In this document: positions 54,945-64,000 of the stretch, piece after piece
Layout: each line of letters opens with the position of its first letter
How positions within the stretch are numbered: the stretch's first letter is position 1
NCBI GenBank assembly: GCA_949710005.1
Contig: OX453283.1
Coordinates: 25,943,135 to 26,007,134, forward strand
DNA length: 64,000 nucleotides
Reading direction: 5' to 3'
Source: Ricordea florida
Lineage: Eukaryota > Cnidaria > Anthozoa > Corallimorpharia > Ricordeidae
The notes under the pieces: model-generated
The model's input: the letters and a program-made list of their open reading frames with translations, nothing else
Databases searched by the model: none
Told to the model about the DNA's origin: nothing
Position numbers and translations under genes: made by a program

Positions 54945-57900
54945 TGTTAAGACTCATATACATTTTATAAACCGGCAAGAAAAAGTGCTTTTGTTGTAAA
55001 CGTGGGAACATATATAATCAAGGGCTAGGGCTCACTTCATGTAGTTGTCATGAGATATAATCCCTGATATATGCCACCAAATATAACATGAGTCACAACA
55101 TCTTCCCCCAAGTTTAAATACCTATATAATATTATTAAGTGCAATTCATGATATGGAGATATATAAGCAACAAAAAGGAAAACCTATGAGAAATAGAATC
55201 AAGACAATAAATAAACAAAAACTATCCTTGAGTACGCAATGTTCTGTGTGAACTAAATAACTATATTTGGATACACAACACTGCATATGACCCAGATCAG
55301 TCTTAACCTATTCAGTTCATATCCTATTCAGTTCAATTCAGTTCCTATTAAATATTCTAAGCTGCCGTAAGTGTAGTACACATATCTCCTCGTAATTCAA
55401 GTAATAAAGTCATTCAGGTATGCAGGTCGGCGCCTGGTCCTTTTCGGTCTTCTGGGTCTTGTGGAACTACTGGATGGCACAGAAGTGTCTTGGACTGCTG
55501 GGCTTGGCATATCCACTTCCTGACAATTCACTGCTGTTGTTCCTCCTTACTGTTGACTGCTACCACTACCACTCTGTTCGGTGGGGTTCTCTGGCACTGG
55601 CTCTGCAGTTGTCTCTTGTTCAGGTAGTTCCAGTAAATTCTCCTGCTTAACATTCTTTTGGTAAATGGGTTGATCTTTCATGTCACCCGCAACCATCAAA
55701 AGTGTCTCTCTCCAATCTTCACTTTGACCACTCTCGTCTACATTCTCCTGGTACATAAGGACATTTGCAAGTTTGAACTGACTAGCATCTCGCCGAACCT
55801 CTCGGTCATCTGTAATACGTCGCGTAGTAATAGCAGATCCACTGATTTTAATCACTGTGTAGAATACAGGCTTATATGGGGTTGACCATTTGTTCTTCTT
55901 TCTTTGTCTTAGCAGGACATTATCTCCCACAGCAAAATTGTGTTCTTTACTGCTTCCACTTTCATCTGCCATCTTCTCCTTGTACTACCTGTCCCTCTCA
56001 TCCATCATTCTATCTCTGCATCTTCTCTCCTTCTGTGGCACTGTGTAGTCCAACTTAGTTCTGACAGGCCTGTTCATCATAGCTTGATAAGGTGAAATGC
56101 CAGTCGCAGGGTGAGTTTTGTCTCTGCAAGCCATTAACATATCCTGGACAGCCATGTTTCTGTCTGGTCCTGATTTCCCTTGTAGATGGGCAGTTTGTTC
56201 AGTTTTATTAAGGGTCTGCATAAATCTCTCCACCTGCCCATTAGCTCTAGGGTGATCTGGTGTGACTCGATGATGTACAAATCCTTCTTCCTTTGCAAAA
56301 TCCTTAAAATGCTCCGAATTGAATGGTGGTCCATTGTCTGAAGTTACCCGTCAAGGAATTCCAAGGTAAGCAAAGGTCTTTTCAGCTTCTCTTTAGTTTG
56401 CTTGAATCCAGTTGAAGACACCACCTCTTCCACAGGATACCGAGTTCTCTGATCAATGGCGACTAAATTGTAATGACCATCAGGGTAAGGTCCTCCGAAA
56501 TCAATTGAGATTTGTCCCCATGGTTCTTCAGGAATAACAGATGGTTTGATGGGCTCTTGTCTGTGACTCTTAATGGCTACTTGACAGTCAAAACAGCTTC
56601 CAATTGTTTGGCTGATCAGGTGATTCATACCAGGGAACCAATATTTTCCACGGAGCACCTGCTTCGTTTTTGTCGTGCCGATGTGTCCTAATGTTTAAGC
56701 TGACTTAATGATTTTCTGCTGTAGGTTTGCTGGTAAAATAATTCTCTACATGCGAAAAATCATGCCTTGGGACTCGTATAGCTCTTCTTTGACTTGGTAG
56801 AAGGGAGTCAAGTCTGCATCTCTTTTGCTGCTTTCCCAGTTTCCTTTTGGGATGGTTTGACTCAACGTCCGCAGTACTGTATCTTGGCTTGTTTCTTCTC
56901 TAATCCTATCCAACACTACTGCATGCTCTGTAGTGATGGCTGCCTTCAATACCTTCTCTGTGTCATCATTTCCAATGACGGGCAATGGGTGTCTCGATAA
57001 GAAATCTAAGGGATCTAATTCATCTCTCCCAGGTTCATACTTCATTTCAAAGTCTACATCTTGCATGTCCATAACCCACTTTTCAATGCGAGAGGGAAGC
57101 TTTACTGACGGTTTGCTGAACATAGGCAATAGTGGCTTGTGTGCTGTCACGATTGTAAATCTTGGAGCACCCTGAAGGTACATACTGAACCGATCTTTGG
57201 CCCATTTCACACACAACGCATCCTTTTCTGTCTGACTGTACCTTTTTTCCACATCAGTCAGAGACCGACTAATGAAATGTGCTGGCTGCCAACCCTTAGC
57301 AGATTGCTGGAAAAGACCCGCTGACAGCCCTTCGTTGTAGCTAGCTTCCACACAAACCATAATCGGTAGTTTGGCGTTGAAAAATGCAATAGTGTCCTTT
57401 CTTGTAATAGCTGCCTTAACTTCCTTAAATGCCTTGTCTTCTATAGGTCCCCAATGGAACTTGGTCTCAGTTTTTGTTAAGTCTCTCAAAGGTCTCGTGA
57501 GTGATGTATATCGGGGTATGAACTTGGAAAGGTAGCCGAACATTCCGAGAAAACTTCTCACCTCGGTCTTCTCGGTCTTTGATCTGGGAGGTTCACATTC
57601 ATAAATGGCTTCTACCTTCTCTCCTTCTCTGGGTTCGGCTTGAGGCCTTCCCTATCAAATCGATAACCATAAAATGTAATCTACGACTGACCAAAATGGC
57701 ACTTGGGCTTGATAAAAGGTAATCCCAAAATCTTCAGCTCTTTGGAATACTGAACCCAGTGTTTCATTGTGCTCCTTCCAATTATGCGCTCCAATCAGGA
57801 TGTCATCCCTCTGGTTGAGGCACTGAGGAATGTTTCCAAAGATCCGTGACATCGCATCATCAAACAGGTCTTGAGAAGCCTTTGCGCCGCAGACCAATCT

Positions 57901-59099
57901 TTTAGGCCTGAAACTTCCCCAAGGAGTAGAAAATGTAGCGACTTATCTTGACTCTGGATGTAACATTAACTGGTGATAACCTCGGCGAAGGTCTAATTTG
58001 GTCCAAATGGAACAGTCATGGAACTTGTGAGTAAAATCTTCCAACACTGGTGCTTGTGCAATTCAACTGCGTTCCATATGCTGGTTCGGGACTCTTAAAT
58101 CAACACTAGCTCTGATCATATTTGGTTCCAGTTTCTCTGGTGGTACCTCTGCAAATTTGGGCTTTAACTGCACTACTACTGGAGAACACCAAGTGATTGG
58201 CTCATCATCAGGAACGTTTTCGAAAATGTCACCTGTTAATCCTTGGTCTACCCATTTCTTGAGTGGTTCTTGAAGGTGATATGGTACCGATCTGGGTTTC
58301 TGAGGCACTGGTATTGGGCTGGCCTTCATATGGAAACGCCCTAAGGTCTCCCTTCCACGTTTCTTGTCCTCCATCTTTCCAATGCCCTCAAACAAGTGAC
58401 TGTACTTTGCAACAAGGTCTTCCATTTCCTGCATTCCAGTGTCCTTAACAGTGTTAGCTGCACAACCGTCGCTGGATATCCCTAATGGCTCTCTCGATTA
58501 ATTTCTTGTTATCGCTGGTCTGAATATATTGATTATATATGTTCGCACGTTTACAATAAAAACACTTTTTCTTGCCGTTTTATAAAATGTATGTGAGTCT
58601 TAACATTGGCGACGAGGATCGAAAGTAATGGGGGAAAATGGTGAAGAAGTAGCGGCGGCAATCCAAGAAATACAGGTTGCTGGACCGACAGTTCAAGCAA
58701 TTCGAGTTGTAACAGAGACAAGAAACCTCCGCACACAGCCGTTCGCGATCCCAGACGAAATGAACGCCGTGGGAAAAGCTTGGCAAGAATGGCTGGAAGG
58801 TATTGAAAGGGAATTCAGATTTTTTAAGATTTCAGAGGCCGTGAACAAGAAGGATGCGATGATTATTTACGGAAGAAATGAGATAGCCCGCTTGGAAAAG
58901 AGATGAGGCCACACGTGGGCGAAACTGTAAGTGCGTACGCTGCAAGATTGAGAGAAAAAGCGAAAGAGTGCGAATTTGGAGATACATTTGATGAAAGAAT
59001 CGTCGAACAAATATAATCAAGGGCTAGGGCCCACTTCATGTAGTTGTCATCAGATATAATCCCTGATATATGCCACCAAATATAACATGAGTCACAACA
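54945..59099 (-). mobile_element. Ty3/gypsy LTR retrotransposon inserted in pseudogene exon 1, with internal inversion
   Basis: Coding strand is minus. The 3' LTR is 54945-55100 (TGTTGTGACTC to GAGTCTTAACA), preceded by a purine tract (CTTGGGGGAAGA). Flanks CCTCG (54940-54944) and TCTCG (59100-59104) form a 5-bp duplication with one mismatch. Pol segments on the minus strand: RT (58434-57655, with RASVDLRVPNQ and QRDDILIG), RNase H (57561-56746, with ISRSLTDVEKRYSQTEKDAL), a chromodomain-free integrase region (56658-55985, with GSCFDCQVA, ISIDFGGPYPDGHYN and HPATGISPYQAM), and a C-terminal region (55972-55547). Several frameshifts make it inactive. The 5' LTR and gag start are rearranged (see the inverted block). 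Confidence 0.9.
58513..59013 (+). mobile_element. Inverted block of the gypsy element: 3' half of 5' LTR, leader and gag start
   Basis: On the plus strand this reads LTR 3' half (to GAGTCTTAACA at 58595-58605), TTGGCGACGAGGATC leader (58606), then a gag start from ATG 58628 (MGENGEEVAAAIQEIQ; a TGA interrupts it near 58904). Pol and the outer LTR half (59099-59013) are on the minus strand. At the left edge, minus-strand sequence beyond 58512 encodes YIQTSDNKKLIERAI, the natural continuation of the gag segment ending DERIVE near 59000. The block has therefore been inverted in place at short ATATA-type repeats. Confidence 0.85.
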
Positions 59100-59543
59100 T
59101 CTCGTCTTTCTCAGAATCAATATCTTCCAGCGTGTCTTTATAACTCAAGCTTTCTTGTTCGAGAGAGCATTAATCATTACCATGGGGTTAAACTTATGTA
59201 CGGACGCGAATCAATGGCATTCCGTGAAGACGATACTGCAATGGGTTCTTCAAGCAAAAACGCCTTGTCAACACCCAATCCCGTCACGGACAAAAAAACG
59301 ATTGATTCAGTTGTCGATAAAATTGTCTCCTCTGTTAAACGCAAGACTTCCAAGTAAGTAAATATAGGTTATTCACCAGCCGTATCATTATCATTTTTTG
59401 AATTCATTTATACAGTCATTTATTTTTATCGTTTTGACCAGCTCTTTCCGTGTCCTGCCAACGTCACCCGTGGTTTATTGCGCCGGTAAACCCATAGAAA
59501 CTGCGGTTTATTGCTTTTATCACATGCTGGGCAGGGCAAAATT

Positions 59544-59694
59544 ACTGAATGAAGCCGTGTAACGTTGTTAACTGTATTTTGAGAATAAAATGTTCATTGA
59601 ATCTTTTGGTCAGTTACGTTTGTTTTGACATTTGTGGCGGCATTGAAAGGTCTTCATCGCGCGGACATCGTGCGAGAATGATATTCCCACAAAC

Positions 59695-59725
<31 letters not shown>

Positions 59726-59738
59726 GCAAGTGCCCTCG

Positions 59739-59769
<31 letters not shown>

Positions 59770-61101
59770 AAAAGTTTTCCCAACATTGCCCTCGTCGCTT
59801 CGCGACTCGGGCAATGTTGGGAAAACTTTGAAAATACGCGTGAAATTAATCCTTAATTGCCCTCGGGCCCATGCGATTACACAATCATACTTATCACATG
59901 CAGGGCAGAATTACTGAATGCTGGTTGGCTTAGACAGAGGGCATTTTTTCTTAATCACGAGGGCACTTAAAGTAATCGAGAGGGCATGATTACTTGCTAC
60001 TGATTTGTCATAAGTTGCTTGGCAACGAAGCGTTATTGATGATGAATTTTTTTTGCAACAATGACTTCCCGTTTCGTGGAAGCCGACCGAACCTTAGTTG
60101 AGGAACTAAAGCACGGTAGCGAGAACAAAAACACTAAACGAAGTCAGTACTGTCTATTGGACCGGCGTTTTCAAACAATGGGCTGTAACAAGGGGAAAAA
60201 AGGAGGAAATTGAGAGCTGTGTCACAGCTGAACGAAGCGCTCGCCCAATTTTTCGCAGAGCTGAGGAAAGAAAACGGCAGAGAGTATGAACCAGACTCTT
60301 TGAAGGTCATGCAAGCATCTTTAGATCGCTATTTAAGAAGCAAAAATTATCCAAAATCTATCGTAAGAGATGCAGAGTTCCTGCCGTCACGAAAAGTCCT
60401 AGAAGGAAAGGCAAAAAAGCTTCGCGAGCTTGGAATGGGCAAGCGGCCGAAAAAGTCCAGAGCCTTACATAAGAGGAAGAGGAAATATTATGGGAGAACG
60501 GGCAGTTTGGAGACGAAACTCCCTGGTCACTCATAAACACAGTCTGGTGGTTGCTTACGATGCACTTTGGACTACACGGCCGACAAGAGCACCATGATAT
60601 GAAAGTCGAAGAGTTCTCATTTCAAAAAGATGATGGCAGCTTTGAATTCGTCACTTTTGCCGAAGGCCTCACAAAGACAAGAGGTGGCGGACTGCGAGTC
60701 AAATCACGGCTAGCTACCCGTAAGATGTTCGCAACCGATGAGAAGAGATGTCCTTATGCTTTGTTGAAAAAGTACTTAGAAAAACGACCGGCAGAGCTGA
60801 AGACTACAGGGCCATTGTACCTTGGTGTTATCGAAAACCCAAAGACCGGTGTGTGGTACAAAAAGATACCCATGGGGAAAGACACCATAAATAACATCAA
60901 GAAACAATGAAAGAAAACTCAGACAACGATTTACCGTTGATTTCAATATAACTGAATGAAGCCGTGTAACGTTGTTAACTGTATTTTGAGAATAAAATGT
61001 TCATTGAATCTTTGTGTTAGTTACGTTTGTTTTGACATTTGTGGCGGCATTGAAAGGGATTCATCGCGCGGACATCGTGCGAGAATGCAATTCCCACAAA
61101 C

Positions 61102-61132
<31 letters not shown>

Positions 61133-61199
61133 GCAAGTGCCCCTGGCAATTAAGGATTAATTTCACTCGTATTTTCAAAGTTTTCCCAAAATTGCCCGA
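59544..61199. mobile_element. Tyrosine-recombinase element flanked by about 250-bp direct repeats
   Basis: 59544-59793 and 60951-61199 are near-identical direct repeats (starting ACTGAATGAAGCCGTGTAAC and ending near AATTGCCC-CG). The left repeat is followed by a partial inverted copy of itself (about 59796-59880), forming a foldback. Between them lies a recombinase pseudogene. The element replaces exons 2-3 of the glycosyltransferase pseudogene. Resemblance to Crypton or DIRS architecture is suggestive only. Confidence 0.7.
60061..60910 (+). pseudogene. DUF3504-type (Crypton-like) tyrosine recombinase, decayed
   Basis: Segments in order: MTSRFVEADRTLVEELKHGS (60061 on), WTGVFKQWAVTRGKKEEIES, then EALAQFFAELRKENGREYEP, DSLKVMQASLDRYLRSKNYP and KVLEGKAKKLRELGMGKRPK, then WWLLTMHFGLHGRQEHHDMK (catalytic Arg context), and FATDEKRCPYALLKKYLEKR and KIPMGKDTINNI. 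At least three frameshifts and an in-frame TAA interrupt it. It stops before the HxxR and tyrosine motifs expected at the C terminus, so catalysis is impossible from this copy. Such domains occur in KCTD1/ZMYM/QRICH1-type host proteins and in Cryptons. Confidence 0.78.
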
Positions 61200-61580
61200 G
61201 TATATTTCCAAAGAATGCTCATATTCCAAGTTACAAGTACAAGTGGGGCGGTGAGGACTGGGACCTACTGGACCGTGTGTTAAATGCGCAGTTGGAAGTG
61301 GAACGAATCAAGTACCCAGGTCTCTACCATCATTTCCATGCTAAACGAAACAAATGGAACTGATGCCCGTTGGGACGCGTTTAACCATTGTGGTCTGGTA
61401 ACTAGAAAGAGGTCCTCCTTCTTTGTTCCTTTCTGTTATAAAGTGTGCTTCTTGTCCTGAAACATGCACAGCAGATGGGGATGTTAGAGTTACTCAGTGG
61501 AAGGCACAATCTCGTTTCCAAAGGCCTTGAAACGACTACCCAATTGCTGGCTAAGACTGTCTGCGGCACACAAGTTCACT

Positions 61581-61803
61581 AGGGAGCTTAAGCACGTGCG
61601 TTGTTGAGACGCGGACGGCAACCGTAAGAGAACATTTCACGTGCCAGGACTGTGGTGTGTCCCAGATTTTTATAGTGATCATCTCTAATGGAGAAAAGAT
61701 ACTAATCAATGTAAATGTAGTTGTGTGGAGACATGTTGAAAGGGGAACCAGCTCACTTCCGGTTGCCGTCCGCGTCTCAAAAACGCGCGTGCTTAAGCTC
61801 CCT
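61581..61803. mobile_element. MITE with AGGGAGCTTAAGCACG ends
   Basis: Inverted ends AGGGAGCTTAAGCACGTGCG and CGCGCGTGCTTAAGCTCCCT, extended by GACGCGGACGGCAACCG and its complement; flanked by ACT on both sides. The matching 3' flank of the intact gene (about 51010-51030) lacks it, so it inserted after the duplication or was lost there. Confidence 0.82.
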
Positions 61804-61984
61804 ACTAATGTTTTACCTCGGGACCATATATTTATTGTATATTATTTACGCAAAAGCTACATCACACACAATTTGCAGCACTCCGAACTAATTAAGGAAG
61901 AAACGAACGCTTTAGTTATTTACCGTGCAATAATTTGTGACCAGGAACGGCTCGCCTTTTATTTGTGTGACGTTTACAAACTTC

Positions 61985-62398
61985 AATCATGTAAGCCCTT
62001 ACAAAATATCCCGAGGGGTAGTGAATCATGTAAGCCCTTACAAAATATCCCGAGGGGTAATGAATCATGTAAGCCCTTACAAAATATCCCGAGGGGTAAT
62101 GAATCAAGTAAGCCTTCACAACATATCCCGAGGGGTAATGAATCATATTAGCCTTTACAAAATATCCCGAGGGGTAATGAATCATGTAAGCGTTTGCAAA
62201 GTATCCCGAGGGGTAGTGAATCATGTGAGCCTTTACAAAATATCCCGAGGGGTAATGAATCATGTAAGCCTTTACAAAATATCCCGAGGGGTAATGAATC
62301 ATGTAAGCCTTGACAAAATATCCCGAGATCTTCTGATTACACCGCCACCCCCGAGGAGATCTCGGGATATTTTGTAAAGGCTTACATGATTCACTACC
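61985..62398. repeat. 39-bp two-orientation minisatellite, unit 3
   Basis: About nine forward monomers with small variations (GGGGTAATGAATCA) followed by the AGATCTTCTGATTACACCGCC junction and one reverse monomer. Confidence 0.92.
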
Positions 62399-62887
62399 CG
62401 AGTTGAGCCTTGGACAGCAAGATTCCAATCCCAAGCGCCCCCTATCATTTTGACGAATGTGTATTGTTGATTCTGTATTGTCGATTCGAACTGAAATGCG
62501 ACCATGACAAAACCAGTAATTAGCTAATAACTTGCTTAGAGGGAACTTGTCTAATATATGCAGCGTTTCGCAATTGCTACACGTAGTTAGCGTAAGTTTA
62601 TTGGGACACGCACGGCAATCGTAGGGGCGATCGCGATCGCAGGCTCCCTCGTGCGAGCGAAGCGAATGCGGACCCCAAAACCCAAAAGAGAGCCTGTTCG
62701 CAGGCTAACTTTACAAGATTGTGACGTTATTTCATTTAGAAGTTAAAGCTCTGTCTCATGCCTTGGGTTTGAAATATTGATATTGATGGATATGTTCCGT
62801 CACTACAAAGCCTGGAGGTTTCCTTGGAGGTCCTCAGCCGAAGGATCATCGCCTCTTCAGTCGCTAAGAGCGATTGTTCTGATCTGA

Positions 62888-63005
62888 CGGGTAGTACGTG
62901 GTGTAAGACCTGACCATTGTGTCCCTAGTAGTAGCTGTAGTACCTGTGATAGTTGTAGTAGTATCTCGGGAAATTATAGTAAGGTCTTGCACAACGTACT
63001 ACCCG
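62888..63005. repeat. Foldback upstream of the gene, unit 3
   Basis: Same palindrome as 44279-44396, with changes in the right arm (GGTCTTGCACAACGTACTACC). Confidence 0.88.
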
Positions 63006-63413
63006 TTCTGACCCTAAGCGGGCCGTTATTTTTACTTGGGCTTCCCAAAGGGGGGCCCAAGGTTAAAAATGCCCTTCGAAATGACTCTGAAAATTTACCG
63101 GAAATTCGAAAAGCCGTCGGCGAAGGCGAAAGTCAACCGTTTATGGGTTTTCTGTGCCAGTGGTATAAATAACATTCAAACTATCGATAGATTTCGTACT
63201 ACAAACAAACAAACAATATTTCTTTATTTTTTTCCTTTTTAAAAATTTAGACTAGTTTCATGGAACTAGTTTGATCCACCCTATTTTACTGATTCTGAGG
63301 CACGTAATGACATTCAGAGCAGACAATACGCCTGCAAGGTTCTCATCCAGCGTCTGTTTACATTGTGCAACAGCGTACGTGTCTTTTCTACTGTGATACA
63401 GAAAGTTTCAGTG

Positions 63414-64000
63414 ATGTTGTCCAAGTTTTGTTCACGAAGGCTGCAACGAGCTACAAAACTCATTATCGTTGTTATTTTCGCTTGTTTGATTTTCCAACTC
63501 ATGTTTTCTTTGCGATCAAATTTAGCTCCATCGTCATTGCGTTATTTTAAGTCGACTGGTGATCAGATTTCTCCTCGATTGGCAAGTGGTTTGGATGTTT
63601 CTATCTGGCGTGACTTGTGTGGTTCAAACGTTACATACTTGCACAAATCCCCGTTTTTTCCTCATTTTCCAGACGAAAAGAAGACTATTGCTGACTTTAA
63701 AACGGACGACAATGATAAATTCTACGGGCAACAAATCCTTGGGTTTCTTCATCCACCGAAAAGCGGTTTATTCCGCTTCGCCATTGCTTCGGACGATTCT
63801 TCAGAATTATGGCTTAGCAACGGCGAAGATCCGAAGCGAAAGCGATTGATTGCCCGGGTTTACGCCGGAGACAGGTCGGCATGGACCGTTAAGGGCGACG
63901 TGAGAAAGTACTCCGATCAAATATCGGGTAAAGTTGAGCTTTCAGCCGAGAAGAAGTATTTTATTGAAGTCCTTCACAAGCAAGGTACTGGCCTAGGTTT
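63414..64000 (+). CDS. B4GALNT3/4: B4GALNT3/4-like gene, third tandem copy, exon 1 (partial, runs off window)
   Basis: From ATG 63414 the frame is open for 195 codons to the window end. It encodes the anchor (LIIVVIFACLIFQLMFSL), IWRDLCGSNVTYL, YGQQILGFLHPPKSGLFRFA, ASDDSSELWLS and AWTVKGDVRKYSDQI. Neither frameshift of the pseudogene copy is present. The stretch continues beyond 64000, so intactness of later exons is unknown. Upstream it has the same minisatellite, foldback and flank as the other copies. Confidence 0.88.
   Translation, partial: MLSKFCSRRLQRATKLIIVVIFACLIFQLMFSLRSNLAPSSLRYFKSTGDQISPRLASGLDVSIWRDLCGSNVTYLHKSPFFPHFPDEKKTIADFKTDDNDKFYGQQILGFLHPPKSGLFRFAIASDDSSELWLSNGEDPKRKRLIARVYAGDRSAWTVKGDVRKYSDQISGKVELSAEKKYFIEVLHKQGTGLG

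Larger units (their letters stand above)
54153..61363 (+). pseudogene. B4GALNT3/4-like pseudogene, second tandem copy
   Basis: Exon 1 remains at 54153-54944 and 59100-59353. It carries a 2-base insertion near 54294 that leads to a stop at 54337-54339, a 1-base deletion near 54521, and a 4.2-kb gypsy element in the middle. The donor CAA|GTAAGT at 59354 survives. Exons 2 and 3 are absent; between about 59520 and 61200 lies a decayed tyrosine-recombinase element. Exon 4 remains as 61228-61363, ending KRNKWN then TGA, but the acceptor and first residues are deleted. Not functional; the best sequence match is to the intact copy at 44808-50781. Confidence 0.92.
43455..64000 (+). other. Tandem segmental duplication of the glycosyltransferase gene (three units, last one partial)
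   Basis: Start codons of the repeated gene lie at 44808, 54153 and 63414 (spacings 9345 and 9261). The upstream module (39-bp minisatellite, AT-rich 5' block, foldback, conserved flank) is repeated before each. Unit 2 begins in a short piece of the Penelope-like fragment (52695-52827) that matches 43455-43585, so a breakpoint lies in that fragment. The units now differ in inserted elements. Confidence 0.88.

Noticed and set aside
54320-54999. Two separate short proteins from the pseudogene exon (54320-54589 and 54586-54999)
   Set aside because: They are fragments of one exon broken by frameshifts and by the LTR insertion; the intact paralogue shows the original frame.
56794-57324. Plus-strand frames within the gypsy pol region
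   Set aside because: Antisense to RNase H-containing pol segments that carry the family motifs.
61916-62434. 172-aa minus-strand and 146-aa plus-strand frames with repeated IPRGSESCKPLQN-type units
   Set aside because: The 39-bp monomer equals 13 codons, so frames stay open on both strands; no start context, splice signals or homology.

Overview
Eukaryotic nuclear DNA, most likely from an anthozoan cnidarian such as a stony coral (inference). The grounds are interrupted genes with GT-AG introns, a very high load of MITEs, tRNA-derived SINEs, a Penelope-like fragment, LINE, Ty3/gypsy and Helitron-like elements, and a DUF3504-type tyrosine recombinase of a kind I associate with anthozoan genomes. 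Most short open frames are repeat artefacts or antisense shadows.

Region 1 (1-9.9 kb, + strand): the 3' part of a phospholipase C-like inactive protein gene (PLCL/PRIP). Eleven exons give one continuous reading frame covering the C2 domain and the PLCL-type C-terminal region, and a twelfth terminal exon is proposed. The intron before the first visible exon is a satellite array of a strictly 106-bp monomer. Relatives of that monomer sit in three other introns of this gene and in the third intron of two glycosyltransferase genes.

Region 2 (9.9-22.5 kb): no host gene recognised. It holds a dead minus-strand LINE with several nested insertions, a MITE family with 3-bp target duplications, SINE and tRNA relics, and foldback repeats.

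Region 3 (22.6-36.1 kb, - strand): a complete four-exon gene for a type II membrane protein with a PA14 domain and a GT7/CHGN-type beta-1,4-N-acetylgalactosaminyltransferase domain (B4GALNT3/4-like, 622 aa). Its 9.2-kb second intron holds a Helitron-like element carrying ubiquitin-protease-like, zinc-ribbon, DUF6570-like and partial Helitron N-terminal sequence. A second, asymmetric-TIR element is inserted in that element.

Region 4 (36.1-43.5 kb): two abutting MITEs, a + strand LINE split by a MITE and by a second copy of the same Helitron-like element, and a minus-strand Penelope-like fragment.

Region 5 (43.5-64 kb, + strand): a tandem array of further copies of the same glycosyltransferase gene, with start codons at 44808, 54153 and 63414. 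The first is intact (617 aa, exon lengths 523/145/149 identical to the minus-strand paralogue). The second is a pseudogene with frameshifts, a gypsy element in exon 1, and exons 2-3 replaced by a decayed tyrosine-recombinase element. The third has an open exon 1 that runs off the window. Each copy is preceded by the same module: a 39-bp two-orientation minisatellite, a ~118-bp foldback and a conserved 5' flank.

The two host families are functionally unrelated (inositol phosphate/phosphatase signalling versus Golgi glycan synthesis). The main interest is repeat biology and decay of a tandem gene array.
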